Assembly: GCF_036503815.1 (NCBI RefSeq)
Contig: NZ_AP027764.1
Location: forward strand, 4,898,001-4,962,000
Source of the DNA: Escherichia coli
GTDB lineage: Bacteria > Pseudomonadota > Gammaproteobacteria > Enterobacterales > Enterobacteriaceae
Reading direction: 5' to 3'
Length of the DNA: 64,000 nucleotides
Part shown: positions 7,391-14,635 of the stretch, in pieces
Layout of the letters: each line of letters begins with the position of its first letter
Position numbering within the stretch: position 1 is the first letter of the stretch
The notes under the pieces: generated by a model
Seen by the model: only the letters and a program-made list of their open reading frames with translations
Told to the model about the DNA's origin: nothing
Database searches by the model: none
Translations under genes and position numbers: made by a program

Positions 7391-9412
7391 TTATTTCCCT
7401 CGTTTTGCTGCCATCATCGCCTTCAGATTTGCCAGATGGTTTTGGCCTTTCTGCATTCGTTCTTCGGCGCTGACAACTTTGCGCTCCTGTTCCCATACCA
7501 AATCATCCTGCGGCAGCTCCAGCAGGAAGCGACTCGGCTCCGGGCGCACAAGTTCGCCGTACTGACGGCGTTCTTTACACAGCGTAAAGGTCAATTCCTT
7601 CTGAGCGCGGGTGATGCCAACATAGGCCAGCCGACGCTCCTCATCGATATTGTCTTCATCGATGCTGCTCTGGTGGGGCAAAAATCCTTCTTCCATACCG
7701 ACCATGTAGACATAGGGAAACTCCAGCCCTTTTGACGCGTGCAGAGTCATCAGTTGTACCTGATCCAGCTCTTCCTCGCTCTCGCCGCGCTCCATCATGT
7801 CTCGCAGAGTAAAGCGCGTCACCACCTGAGTGAGCGTCATCGGCTCATCCAGTTCACTGCCTTCCAGCATCTCCGTCATCCAGCTAAACAGTTGGTTGAC
7901 GTTCTTCATGCGCATTTCGGCAGCTTTCGGGCTGGGCGATGTTTCATACAGCCAGGATTCATAATCCATGCCGTGGATCAGATCGCGTACTGCGGCAATC
8001 GGTTCCCGCTCCGCCAGGCGCTGGATTTCCGCTAGCCAGTGAGTGAAGCGGGTCAATGCTTCATAACCACGTCCACTAAGCGTCTGACTCAGGCCCATAT
8101 CAAAACTGGCGGTAAACATACTTTTATTGCGCGTCATCGCCCACTCGCCCAGCTTTTTCAGCGTCGCCGGGCCAATCTCTCGTTTCGGCGTGTTAACGAT
8201 ACGCAGGAACGCACTATCATCGTCCGGGTTAGTCAGCACGCGCAGATAAGCCAGCAAATCTTTGATTTCTGGGCGAGAGAAAAACGACGTGCCACCGGAA
8301 ATTTTGTACGGGATGCGGTTTTGCATCAGGAATTTTTCAAACACCCGCGACTGATGGTTACCGCGATAAAGAATGGCGTAATCTTTGTACTGCGTTTTAT
8401 TGACGAAGTGATGGGCGATCAGTTCACCGGTAACGCGCTCGGCCTCATGTTCCTCGTTATTCGCGCTTAAAACTTTTAGCTCTGTGCCGTAACCCAGTTC
8501 AGAAAAAAGACGCTTTTCAAAGACGTGCGGGTTATTGGCGATAAGGATGTTCGCCGCTTTCAGAATACGCCCGGAAGAGCGATAGTTCTGTTCGAGTTTA
8601 ATCACCTTCAACGCAGGGAAATCCTGGCTCAACAGCACCAGGTTTTGCGGACGGGCACCGCGCCAGGAGTAGATCGACTGGTCATCATCGCCTACCACGG
8701 TAAAACGTGCGCGGCTGCCCACCAGCAGTTTCACCAGTTCATACTGGCTGGTGTTGGTGTCCTGATACTCATCCACCAGCAGGTAGCGAATTTTGTTCTG
8801 CCAGCGCTCGCGGACTTCTTCATTGCGTTGCAGCAGCAACGTCGGTAATAAAATCAGATCGTCGAAGTCGAGAACGTTGCACGCTTTCAGGTGTGAATCA
8901 TACAGCCCATAACAATGGGCAAAAATACGGTCCCGCTCGCCCTTTGCTTCTGCCGCCGCCTGCGCCGGTGTTTTGAGATCGTTCTTCCAATTGGAGATGG
9001 TCGAAATCAGCTGTTGCAGAAGAACTTTGTCATCTTCAATCAGCCCCTCGGTCAGTTCTTTGAGCAACGCCAGTTGATCGGTATCGTCAAACAGTGAAAA
9101 GTTCGCTTTCATCCCAAGCGCCGCATACTCCCGTTTGATGATATCCAGCCCTAATGTATGGAAGGTGGAGATCATCAGCCCGCGCGCCTCTTTACGCCCC
9201 AGCGTCTGCCCGACACGCTCTTTCATCTCGCGCGCCGCCTTATTGGTAAAGGTCACCGCCGCGATATGCCGTGCCTGATAACCGCAACCGCGGATCAGAT
9301 GGGCGATTTTATTGGTGATAACACGAGTTTTACCGGAACCCGCGCCCGCCAGCACCAGGCAGGGGCCGGTAACGAATTCGACAGCGTGTTGTTGGCCGGG
9401 GTTTAAACGCAT
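7391..9412 (-). CDS. rep: ATP-dependent DNA helicase Rep
   Basis: Superfamily 1A 3'-5' helicase that associates with DnaB at the replication fork and clears protein blocks. The 673-residue protein has motif I AGAGSGKT at 22-29, motif Ia TFTNKAA, motif II DEYQDTN near 214-220, motif III GDDDQSIYSWRGA, motif IV EQNYRSS and motif VI YVGITRAQ near 570. I use the MRLNPGQQHA start; a longer frame reaches 9463 but is not in the family. Convergent with gppA. Same length as E. coli Rep. Confidence 0.98.
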   Translation of the reverse strand: MRLNPGQQHAVEFVTGPCLVLAGAGSGKTRVITNKIAHLIRGCGYQARHIAAVTFTNKAAREMKERVGQTLGRKEARGLMISTFHTLGLDIIKREYAALGMKANFSLFDDTDQLALLKELTEGLIEDDKVLLQQLISTISNWKNDLKTPAQAAAEAKGERDRIFAHCYGLYDSHLKACNVLDFDDLILLPTLLLQRNEEVRERWQNKIRYLLVDEYQDTNTSQYELVKLLVGSRARFTVVGDDDQSIYSWRGARPQNLVLLSQDFPALKVIKLEQNYRSSGRILKAANILIANNPHVFEKRLFSELGYGTELKVLSANNEEHEAERVTGELIAHHFVNKTQYKDYAILYRGNHQSRVFEKFLMQNRIPYKISGGTSFFSRPEIKDLLAYLRVLTNPDDDSAFLRIVNTPKREIGPATLKKLGEWAMTRNKSMFTASFDMGLSQTLSGRGYEALTRFTHWLAEIQRLAEREPIAAVRDLIHGMDYESWLYETSPSPKAAEMRMKNVNQLFSWMTEMLEGSELDEPMTLTQVVTRFTLRDMMERGESEEELDQVQLMTLHASKGLEFPYVYMVGMEEGFLPHQSSIDEDNIDEERRLAYVGITRAQKELTFTLCKERRQYGELVRPEPSRFLLELPQDDLVWEQERKVVSAEERMQKGQNHLANLKAMMAAKRGK

Positions 9413-9628
9413 AGGAGTATTGCTCAATCTTCGAACGGGGGGAGGATTGTAGCAGAATCGCATTTGAATGTGACCGAGTGAAAACCGCTAACCGGATGGC
9501 TGCGGATGTTTAAATCAGAGAGGGAAGGCCGAAACCGGAGTTCATCATGAATCCATTAGACTTAGAAAATATCGGGTCGTAACGTTGTGTTATTACTTTT
9601 TCAGAGTTTACTAAGGAGAGGTTTACTC

Positions 9629-10078
9629 GTGGCGATTAATTTCAGCCCCAAGGTTGGTGAAATACTGGAATGCAACTTTGGTAACTATCCCGTTAGCCAG
9701 AATGGACAGTTCAGCACGACGTATTACGATGGCCGCATTCCACCTGAGATGATAAAAAATAGGTTGGTTGTCGTGCTCAACGGAAAAATTAATGGCAACG
9801 CATGTATCGTCGTTCCATTATCAACCACTCGCGACCATGACAAGTTAAATCGTGGAATGCATGTTGAAATAGCCAGTAATGTTATCAATGACCTGCAATT
9901 CTTTGATCCGCAGATACGTTGGGCTAAAGCCGACCTGGTACAACAAGTCAGTCGAAACCGATTAAACAGAGCAAGGACTTATCGGGGGTATCTTAATCAA
10001 TGTTTGCCACATGAGTTGGTTGCAGACATACAGAGGGCAGTCATCAAGTCAGTCAATGCCATATCGCTCATAAATTGA
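9629..10078 (+). CDS. yifN: PemK/MazF-family toxin-like protein YifN
   Basis: The 149-residue protein resembles type II toxin endoribonucleases of the PemK/MazF fold: an N-terminal strand plus G-E-I-L-E-C-N-F-G, then NRLVVVLNGKINGNACIVVPLSTT near residues 45-68, which is the core beta-sheet of the family. A GTG start at 9629 is chosen because AAGGAGAG lies 8 bases upstream. No antitoxin gene of normal size lies before or after it; only an 11-codon frame (9547-9582) precedes it. From memory yifN is annotated as a pseudogene in K-12, while here the frame is open from a good start to its stop. It is not typical of housekeeping neighbours in being orphaned between rep and ppiC. Confidence 0.7.
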   Translation: MAINFSPKVGEILECNFGNYPVSQNGQFSTTYYDGRIPPEMIKNRLVVVLNGKINGNACIVVPLSTTRDHDKLNRGMHVEIASNVINDLQFFDPQIRWAKADLVQQVSRNRLNRARTYRGYLNQCLPHELVADIQRAVIKSVNAISLIN

Positions 10079-10154
10079 CAATAAAATCACCATCCCCGAT
10101 AATGACTCTGTAGCCCATAGAGGCCCTAAGTTTTCTCCCCTTGAGGGACCTGCG

Positions 10155-10177
10155 AAGCCCGGATTTTCCGGGCTTTT
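10155..10177 (+). terminator. Intrinsic terminator downstream of yifN
   Basis: AGCCCGG, a five-base loop, then CCGGGCT followed by TTTT, 77 bases after the yifN stop. It separates yifN from ppiC. Confidence 0.7.
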
Positions 10178-10205
10178 GCCATATATGTCCCCCCTCCCTG
10201 ACTGA

Positions 10206-10511
<306 letters not shown>

Positions 10512-10515
10512 CAGC

Positions 10516-10540
10516 AAGGCCTTCTCCGGGAGAAGGCCTT
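10516..10540. terminator. Shared hairpin between ppiC and ilvC
   Basis: Perfect 11-bp stem AAGGCCTTCTC/GAGAAGGCCTT with a 3-base loop in the 45-base gap between convergent genes. There is no long T-run on either side, so it may act as a 3'-end stabiliser or weak bidirectional terminator. Confidence 0.65.
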
Positions 10541-10556
10541 GAACTCTGAATCGCAC

Positions 10557-12032
10557 TTAACCCGCAACTGCAATACGTTTCATATCCGTCATATAGCCGC
10601 GCAGTTTCTTACCTACCTGCTCAATCGCATGGCTGCGAATCGCTTCGTTCACATCACGCAACTGCGCGTTATCTACCGCACCTTCCGGAATAGCTTTACC
10701 CAGGTCGCCCGGTTGCAGCTCTGCCATAAACGGTTTCAGCAACGGCACACAAGCGTAAGAGAACAGATAGTTACCGTACTCGGCGGTATCAGAGATAACC
10801 ACATTCATTTCGTACAGACGCTTACGGGCGATGGTATTGGCAATCAGCGGCAGTTCGTGCAGTGATTCATAGTAAGCAGACTCTTCGATGATGCCGGAAT
10901 CAACCATGGTTTCGAATGCCAGCTCAACGCCCGCTTTCACCATCGCGATCATCAGTACGCCTTTATCGAAGTACTCTTGCTCGCCGATTTTGCCTTCAAA
11001 CTGCGGCGCAGTTTCGAACGCGGTTTTGCCGGTTTCTTCACGCCAGGTCAGCAGTTTCTTATCGTCGTTGGCCCAGTCCGCCATCATGCCGGAGGAGAAT
11101 TCGCCAGAGATGATATCGTCCATATGTTTCTGGAACAGCGGTGCCATGATCTCTTTCAGTTGTTCAGAGAGCGCGTAAGCACGCAGTTTCGCCGGGTTAG
11201 AGAGACGGTCCATCATCAGGGTGATGCCGCCCTGCTTCAGGGCTTCGGTGATGGTTTCCCAACCGAACTGAATCAGTTTTTCTGCATATGCCGGGTCGGT
11301 GCCTTCTTCCACCAGCTTGTCGAAGCACAGCAGAGAGCCAGCCTGCAACATACCGCACAGAATGGTTTGCTCGCCCATCAGGTCAGATTTCACTTCCGCA
11401 ACAAAGGACGATTCCAGCACGCCAGCACGGTGACCACCAGTTGCTGCCGCCCATGCTTTAGCGATCGCCATGCCTTCGCCTTTCGGATCGTTTTCCGGGT
11501 GAACGGCAATCAGCGTCGGTACGCCAAACCCACGTTTGTACTCTTCACGCACTTCAGTGCCAGGGCATTTCGGCGCAACCATTACTACGGTGATGTCTTT
11601 ACGGATCTGCTCGCCCACTTCGACGATGTTGAAACCATGTGAGTAACCCAGCGCCGCGCCGTCTTTCATCAGTGGCTGTACGGTGCGCACCACGTCGGAG
11701 TGCTGTTTGTCTGGCGTCAGGTTAACCACCAGATCTGCCTGCGGGATCAGCTCTTCGTAAGTACCCACTTTAAAACCGTTTTCGGTCGCTTTACGCCAGG
11801 ATGCGCGCTTCTCAGCGATAGCTTCTTTACGCAGGGCATAAGAGATATCCAGACCAGAATCACGCATGTTCAGGCCCTGGTTCAGACCCTGCGCACCACA
11901 ACCGACGATGACCACTTTTTTACCCTGAAGGTAGCTCGCGCCATCGGCGAATTCGTCGCGGCCCATAAAGCGACATTTGCCCAGTTGCGCCAGTTGCTGG
12001 CGCAGATTCAGTGTATTGAAGTAGTTAGCCAT
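10557..12032 (-). CDS. ilvC: Ketol-acid reductoisomerase (NADP+)
   Basis: Second common step of isoleucine and valine synthesis: isomerises and reduces acetolactate or acetohydroxybutyrate using NADPH and Mg2+. The 491-residue protein is the long, class II form with a duplicated knotted C-terminal domain. The Rossmann motif VIVGCGAQGLNQGLN lies near residues 39-53, and GHRAGVLESSFVAEVKSDLMGEQ contains the conserved acidic metal ligands. Divergent from its activator ilvY with the operator between them, so induction by acetohydroxy acids via IlvY is expected. Confidence 0.98.
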   Translation of the reverse strand: MANYFNTLNLRQQLAQLGKCRFMGRDEFADGASYLQGKKVVIVGCGAQGLNQGLNMRDSGLDISYALRKEAIAEKRASWRKATENGFKVGTYEELIPQADLVVNLTPDKQHSDVVRTVQPLMKDGAALGYSHGFNIVEVGEQIRKDITVVMVAPKCPGTEVREEYKRGFGVPTLIAVHPENDPKGEGMAIAKAWAAATGGHRAGVLESSFVAEVKSDLMGEQTILCGMLQAGSLLCFDKLVEEGTDPAYAEKLIQFGWETITEALKQGGITLMMDRLSNPAKLRAYALSEQLKEIMAPLFQKHMDDIISGEFSSGMMADWANDDKKLLTWREETGKTAFETAPQFEGKIGEQEYFDKGVLMIAMVKAGVELAFETMVDSGIIEESAYYESLHELPLIANTIARKRLYEMNVVISDTAEYGNYLFSYACVPLLKPFMAELQPGDLGKAIPEGAVDNAQLRDVNEAIRSHAIEQVGKKLRGYMTDMKRIAVAG

Positions 12033-12145
12033 GGTGATTCCTCGTGATGTTGTGCTTCTTATTGTTCGGTTCGCTGATGAGCGAGAATGTCACCACATTA
12101 CAACAGGAAATTTATTGCGGAAATTGATATATTCACAACGTCATG

Positions 12146-12160
12146 TTGCAATTTCTGCAA
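12146..12160. promoter_or_regulatory. IlvY operator candidate
   Basis: The dyad TTGCAATTTCTGCAA (TTGCA, 5-base spacer, TGCAA) fits a LysR-type T-N11-A box and lies in the 151-base ilvC-ilvY divergent region, 24 bases upstream of the ilvY start. E. coli IlvY binds tandem operators here to repress itself and activate ilvC. A second weaker site may lie nearer ilvC. Confidence 0.65.
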
Positions 12161-12183
12161 CGTCCTAACCGGGGGATCTACCA

Positions 12184-13074
12184 GTGGATTTACGCGACCT
12201 GAAAATGTTTCTACATCTGGCGGAAAGCCGCCATTTTGGCCGCAGCGCACGGGCGATGCACGTCAGTCCGTCCACGCTTTCGCGTCAGATTCAGCGCCTG
12301 GAAGACGATCTCGGTCAACCATTGTTTGTACGCGATAACCGTACGGTGACGCTGACGGAAGCGGGCGAAGAACTGCGCGTTTTCGCCCAGCAAACACTAT
12401 TGCAGTATCAACAGTTGCGCCACACCATCGACCAGCAAGGGCCGTCGCTCTCTGGCGAATTACATATCTTCTGCTCGGTGACCGCCGCTTACAGCCATCT
12501 GCCGCCGATTCTTGACAGATTCCGCGCGGAACACCCGTCAGTGGAGATAAAACTCACTACTGGTGATGCGGCGGACGCGATGGAAAAAGTGGTCACTGGC
12601 GAAGCGGATCTGGCGATTGCCGGGAAGCCGGAGACGCTGCCCGGTGCGGTGGCATTTTCGATGCTGGAGAATCTGGCAGTAGTGCTGATCGCGCCTGCCC
12701 TACCGTGCCCGGTGCGTAATCAGGTTTCGGTAGAGAAACCGGACTGGTCGACGATTCCCTTCATCATGGCCGATCAGGGGCCGGTGCGCCGCCGCATTGA
12801 ACTGTGGTTCCGACGCAATAAAATCAGTAACCCGATGATTTACGCCACGGTCGGCGGGCACGAAGCGATGGTTTCGATGGTGGCGCTCGGCTGCGGCGTG
12901 GCCTTGTTGCCAGAAGTGGTGCTGGAAAACAGCCCGGAACCGGTGCGTAACCGCGTGATGATTCTGGAGCGTAGCGATGAGAAAACGCCGTTTGAGCTGG
13001 GCGTTTGTGCACAAAAAAAGCGGCTGCATGAGCCGCTGATTGAGGCTTTCTGGAAGATTTTACCGAATTACTAA
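12184..13074 (+). CDS. ilvY: LysR-family activator IlvY
   Basis: Activates ilvC when bound to acetolactate or acetohydroxybutyrate and represses its own gene. The 296-residue protein starts at GTG with an N-terminal winged helix-turn-helix (residues 1-60, including RHFGRSARAMHVSPSTLSRQIQRLE) and a periplasmic-binding-protein-like effector domain. The C-terminus ends ILPNY; from memory the K-12 protein ends ILPNHK and is one residue longer, so the last codons have changed exactly where accessory DNA begins. The stop codon overlaps the ribosome-binding site of the next gene, suggesting co-transcription. Confidence 0.96.
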   Translation: MDLRDLKMFLHLAESRHFGRSARAMHVSPSTLSRQIQRLEDDLGQPLFVRDNRTVTLTEAGEELRVFAQQTLLQYQQLRHTIDQQGPSLSGELHIFCSVTAAYSHLPPILDRFRAEHPSVEIKLTTGDAADAMEKVVTGEADLAIAGKPETLPGAVAFSMLENLAVVLIAPALPCPVRNQVSVEKPDWSTIPFIMADQGPVRRRIELWFRRNKISNPMIYATVGGHEAMVSMVALGCGVALLPEVVLENSPEPVRNRVMILERSDEKTPFELGVCAQKKRLHEPLIEAFWKILPNY

Positions 13075-13084
13075 GGACAATTTC

Positions 13085-13474
13085 ATGACAACAAGAAAGT
13101 GGATATTATTTTTGGTTTTAGCGGTAAGTTGCATTGCGCAAGCCAAACCGAAAGGAATCACCGTTCAGGATGTGAAGCATCTGGCGTTGAAAGAGTGTTT
13201 AACGTCCCATTATCGTGAGCGTACGCCCGCTGATGCCTTTTCGGCTCCTGCTCATGACGTTTCATTTCTGCTTGAAAGGTATGCTTTAGATAATGCTGGA
13301 AAGTGGAATGCTTTTCAGAAATTTGTCGCCAAAGAGACGAAGGGATTTGGCACCCTCACCCTTGCGCTACATCCCGATAGCGCAAAGGATGCGAATAACA
13401 TAATGGAGCGGTGTATGAGCTTTTATGAGTCGGAAAAGCTTGATAATTACATTCGTAATAAGATTATGAAGTAA
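13085..13474 (+). CDS. Putative secreted Tai4-like T6SS amidase immunity protein
   Basis: 129-residue protein with a clear Sec signal peptide (MTTRKWILFLVLAVSCIAQA, then KPKG), so the mature form is a periplasmic protein of about 109 residues. Two cysteines remain, in LKECLTSHY near residue 38 and in MERCMSFYES near residue 110, flanking helical sequence; the pattern resembles the Tai4 family, which neutralises the type VI amidase effector Tae4 in the periplasm. No amidase or secretion gene is nearby, so it would be an orphan immunity gene. AAGGAC overlapping the ilvY stop gives a good ribosome-binding site. Family assignment is by recalled pattern, not alignment, and is moderate. Absent from K-12 at this place. 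Confidence 0.5.
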   Translation: MTTRKWILFLVLAVSCIAQAKPKGITVQDVKHLALKECLTSHYRERTPADAFSAPAHDVSFLLERYALDNAGKWNAFQKFVAKETKGFGTLTLALHPDSAKDANNIMERCMSFYESEKLDNYIRNKIMK

Positions 13475-13492
13475 ATCGTGAGAAATAAATAC

Positions 13493-14083
13493 ATGGCAAA
13501 AAATAATAATCACTTACCATCGAATATCGATAATTTCTCTATCCATAAGAAATACACCCACATATTTGACATTGCCTTTGTAAAGTTTGGTGCCAGACTG
13601 GCAGATGTACAAATGACACTATTCAAAAACACATCGCCCTCAGTTTATACACTTCAATGTATAAGTGACGATGAATTGTTCTTTATTGATATTTACGAAG
13701 ATGAGCAAGCCGTGTTAGCAGAACACCGAATTATTGATAATGAAGAAAATATTGTTTTCATTCCACATTGTTTTACAAAAATGTTAATGACTGCTTGTCA
13801 GGAAGCTAAAAAACAACCTGCTTTATACACGGAAGATATACTAATGAGCAAAAGAGTGCGTCGCCAGCGACTATCACAGACTATGCCTGCTCTGGTGAGC
13901 CTACGTGACATCCATATCGATTTTAGGACCAGTTACGGACATGGCGAAGCCTCATACGAGATCAATTTTAGTCCATACGCTATCGAAAATGGTGACTGGA
14001 TGAACGCTAAAAGGTGCAGAAATTTTTCTGTTATGTTCGATGAGAATATGAATTTTATAGAAGTTCAATGGTATAGGGATTAA
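13493..14083 (+). CDS. Hypothetical protein in the ilvY-ilvA island
   Basis: 196-residue soluble protein with no signal peptide or membrane segment; I recognise no family. It is rich in Asn, Asp, Phe and Ile, with an acidic middle (DDELFFIDIYEDEQA) and a basic patch (SKRVRRQRLSQ near 115-125), then beta-like sequence to the end (SYEINFSPYAIENGD, FDENMNFIEVQWYRD). I start it at ATG 13493; an in-frame GTG at 13478 is also possible, and neither has a strong ribosome-binding site. It follows the Tai4-like gene by 18 bases, so both are probably one transcript with ilvY. The DNA is visibly AT-rich with rare codons, unlike neighbouring ilv genes, which suggests transfer. Confidence 0.65.
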   Translation: MAKNNNHLPSNIDNFSIHKKYTHIFDIAFVKFGARLADVQMTLFKNTSPSVYTLQCISDDELFFIDIYEDEQAVLAEHRIIDNEENIVFIPHCFTKMLMTACQEAKKQPALYTEDILMSKRVRRQRLSQTMPALVSLRDIHIDFRTSYGHGEASYEINFSPYAIENGDWMNAKRCRNFSVMFDENMNFIEVQWYRD

Positions 14084-14089
14084 AAAAAC

Positions 14090-14563
14090 TTAAACTGAAA
14101 CACGATTTGGAAACATAACAACCTCCACTTCAATTTCTGTTAAATTACTTAAATTGATTATCAGTTTTAACTCTGAATGTTCATTAATTGCCATCAAAAT
14201 ATCATTGCTAACAGAAATAAAGCTTATTGGGTTAGTCTGGGTAAAAAAGAATCCCCATACAAAATTATTATTAGCGTCTATATATACTAACGATCCATCG
14301 TTTCCCATCGCTCCATCGCCGCCGTAGATTTTCCCGCCTTTATATTCAACAAAGCTCCAGGAATCGACGGGAACCCAGCAATCAGAATCGTATTTTTCAA
14401 TGCTGGAGAAGGATGTATCACACAAAGGAGTACACCAGGCTTTCTTCTCTTTCGTATGATTATCGAAAGACTCTCGCCAGCTTAAAAGGATGACAGTCCC
14501 ATTAGCAAAGGTCAGGCTATCGATTCCGGGTAGCTCTTTTTTCTCTTCCCAGCGTTTAAACAT
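14090..14563 (-). CDS. Hypothetical Trp/Gly-rich protein in the ilvY-ilvA island
   Basis: 157-residue cytoplasmic-type protein, no signal peptide. I recognise no family. It is Trp- and Gly-rich with predicted beta strands: SLTFANGTVILLSWRESF, then CWVPVDSWSFVEYKGGKIYGGDGAMGNDGSLVYID, a hydrophobic NFVWGFFFTQTNPISFISV and a C-terminal amphipathic segment. The start MFKRWEEKK is chosen because AAAGGA lies 9 bases upstream; the frame continues to 14620 but would cross the ilvA-distal hairpin. Convergent with the previous gene (6 bases between stops). Size and composition are like small polymorphic-toxin immunity proteins, which is an inference from context only. Confidence 0.65.
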   Translation of the reverse strand: MFKRWEEKKELPGIDSLTFANGTVILLSWRESFDNHTKEKKAWCTPLCDTSFSSIEKYDSDCWVPVDSWSFVEYKGGKIYGGDGAMGNDGSLVYIDANNNFVWGFFFTQTNPISFISVSNDILMAINEHSELKLIINLSNLTEIEVEVVMFPNRVSV

Positions 14564-14601
14564 GAAGATAAATCCTTTTATTTCATCGATATAGTATAAC
14601 C

Positions 14602-14625
14602 CCCTAATGAAGACGTTCATTAGGG
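14602..14625. terminator. Perfect hairpin downstream of ilvA
   Basis: Stem CCCTAATGAA/TTCATTAGGG of 10 bp with a 4-base loop, 11 bases past the ilvA stop. No clear U-tract follows on the minus strand, so it may act as a pause, 3' stabiliser or weak terminator at the border of the accessory island. Confidence 0.6.
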
Positions 14626-14635
14626 AGTCATGTAC

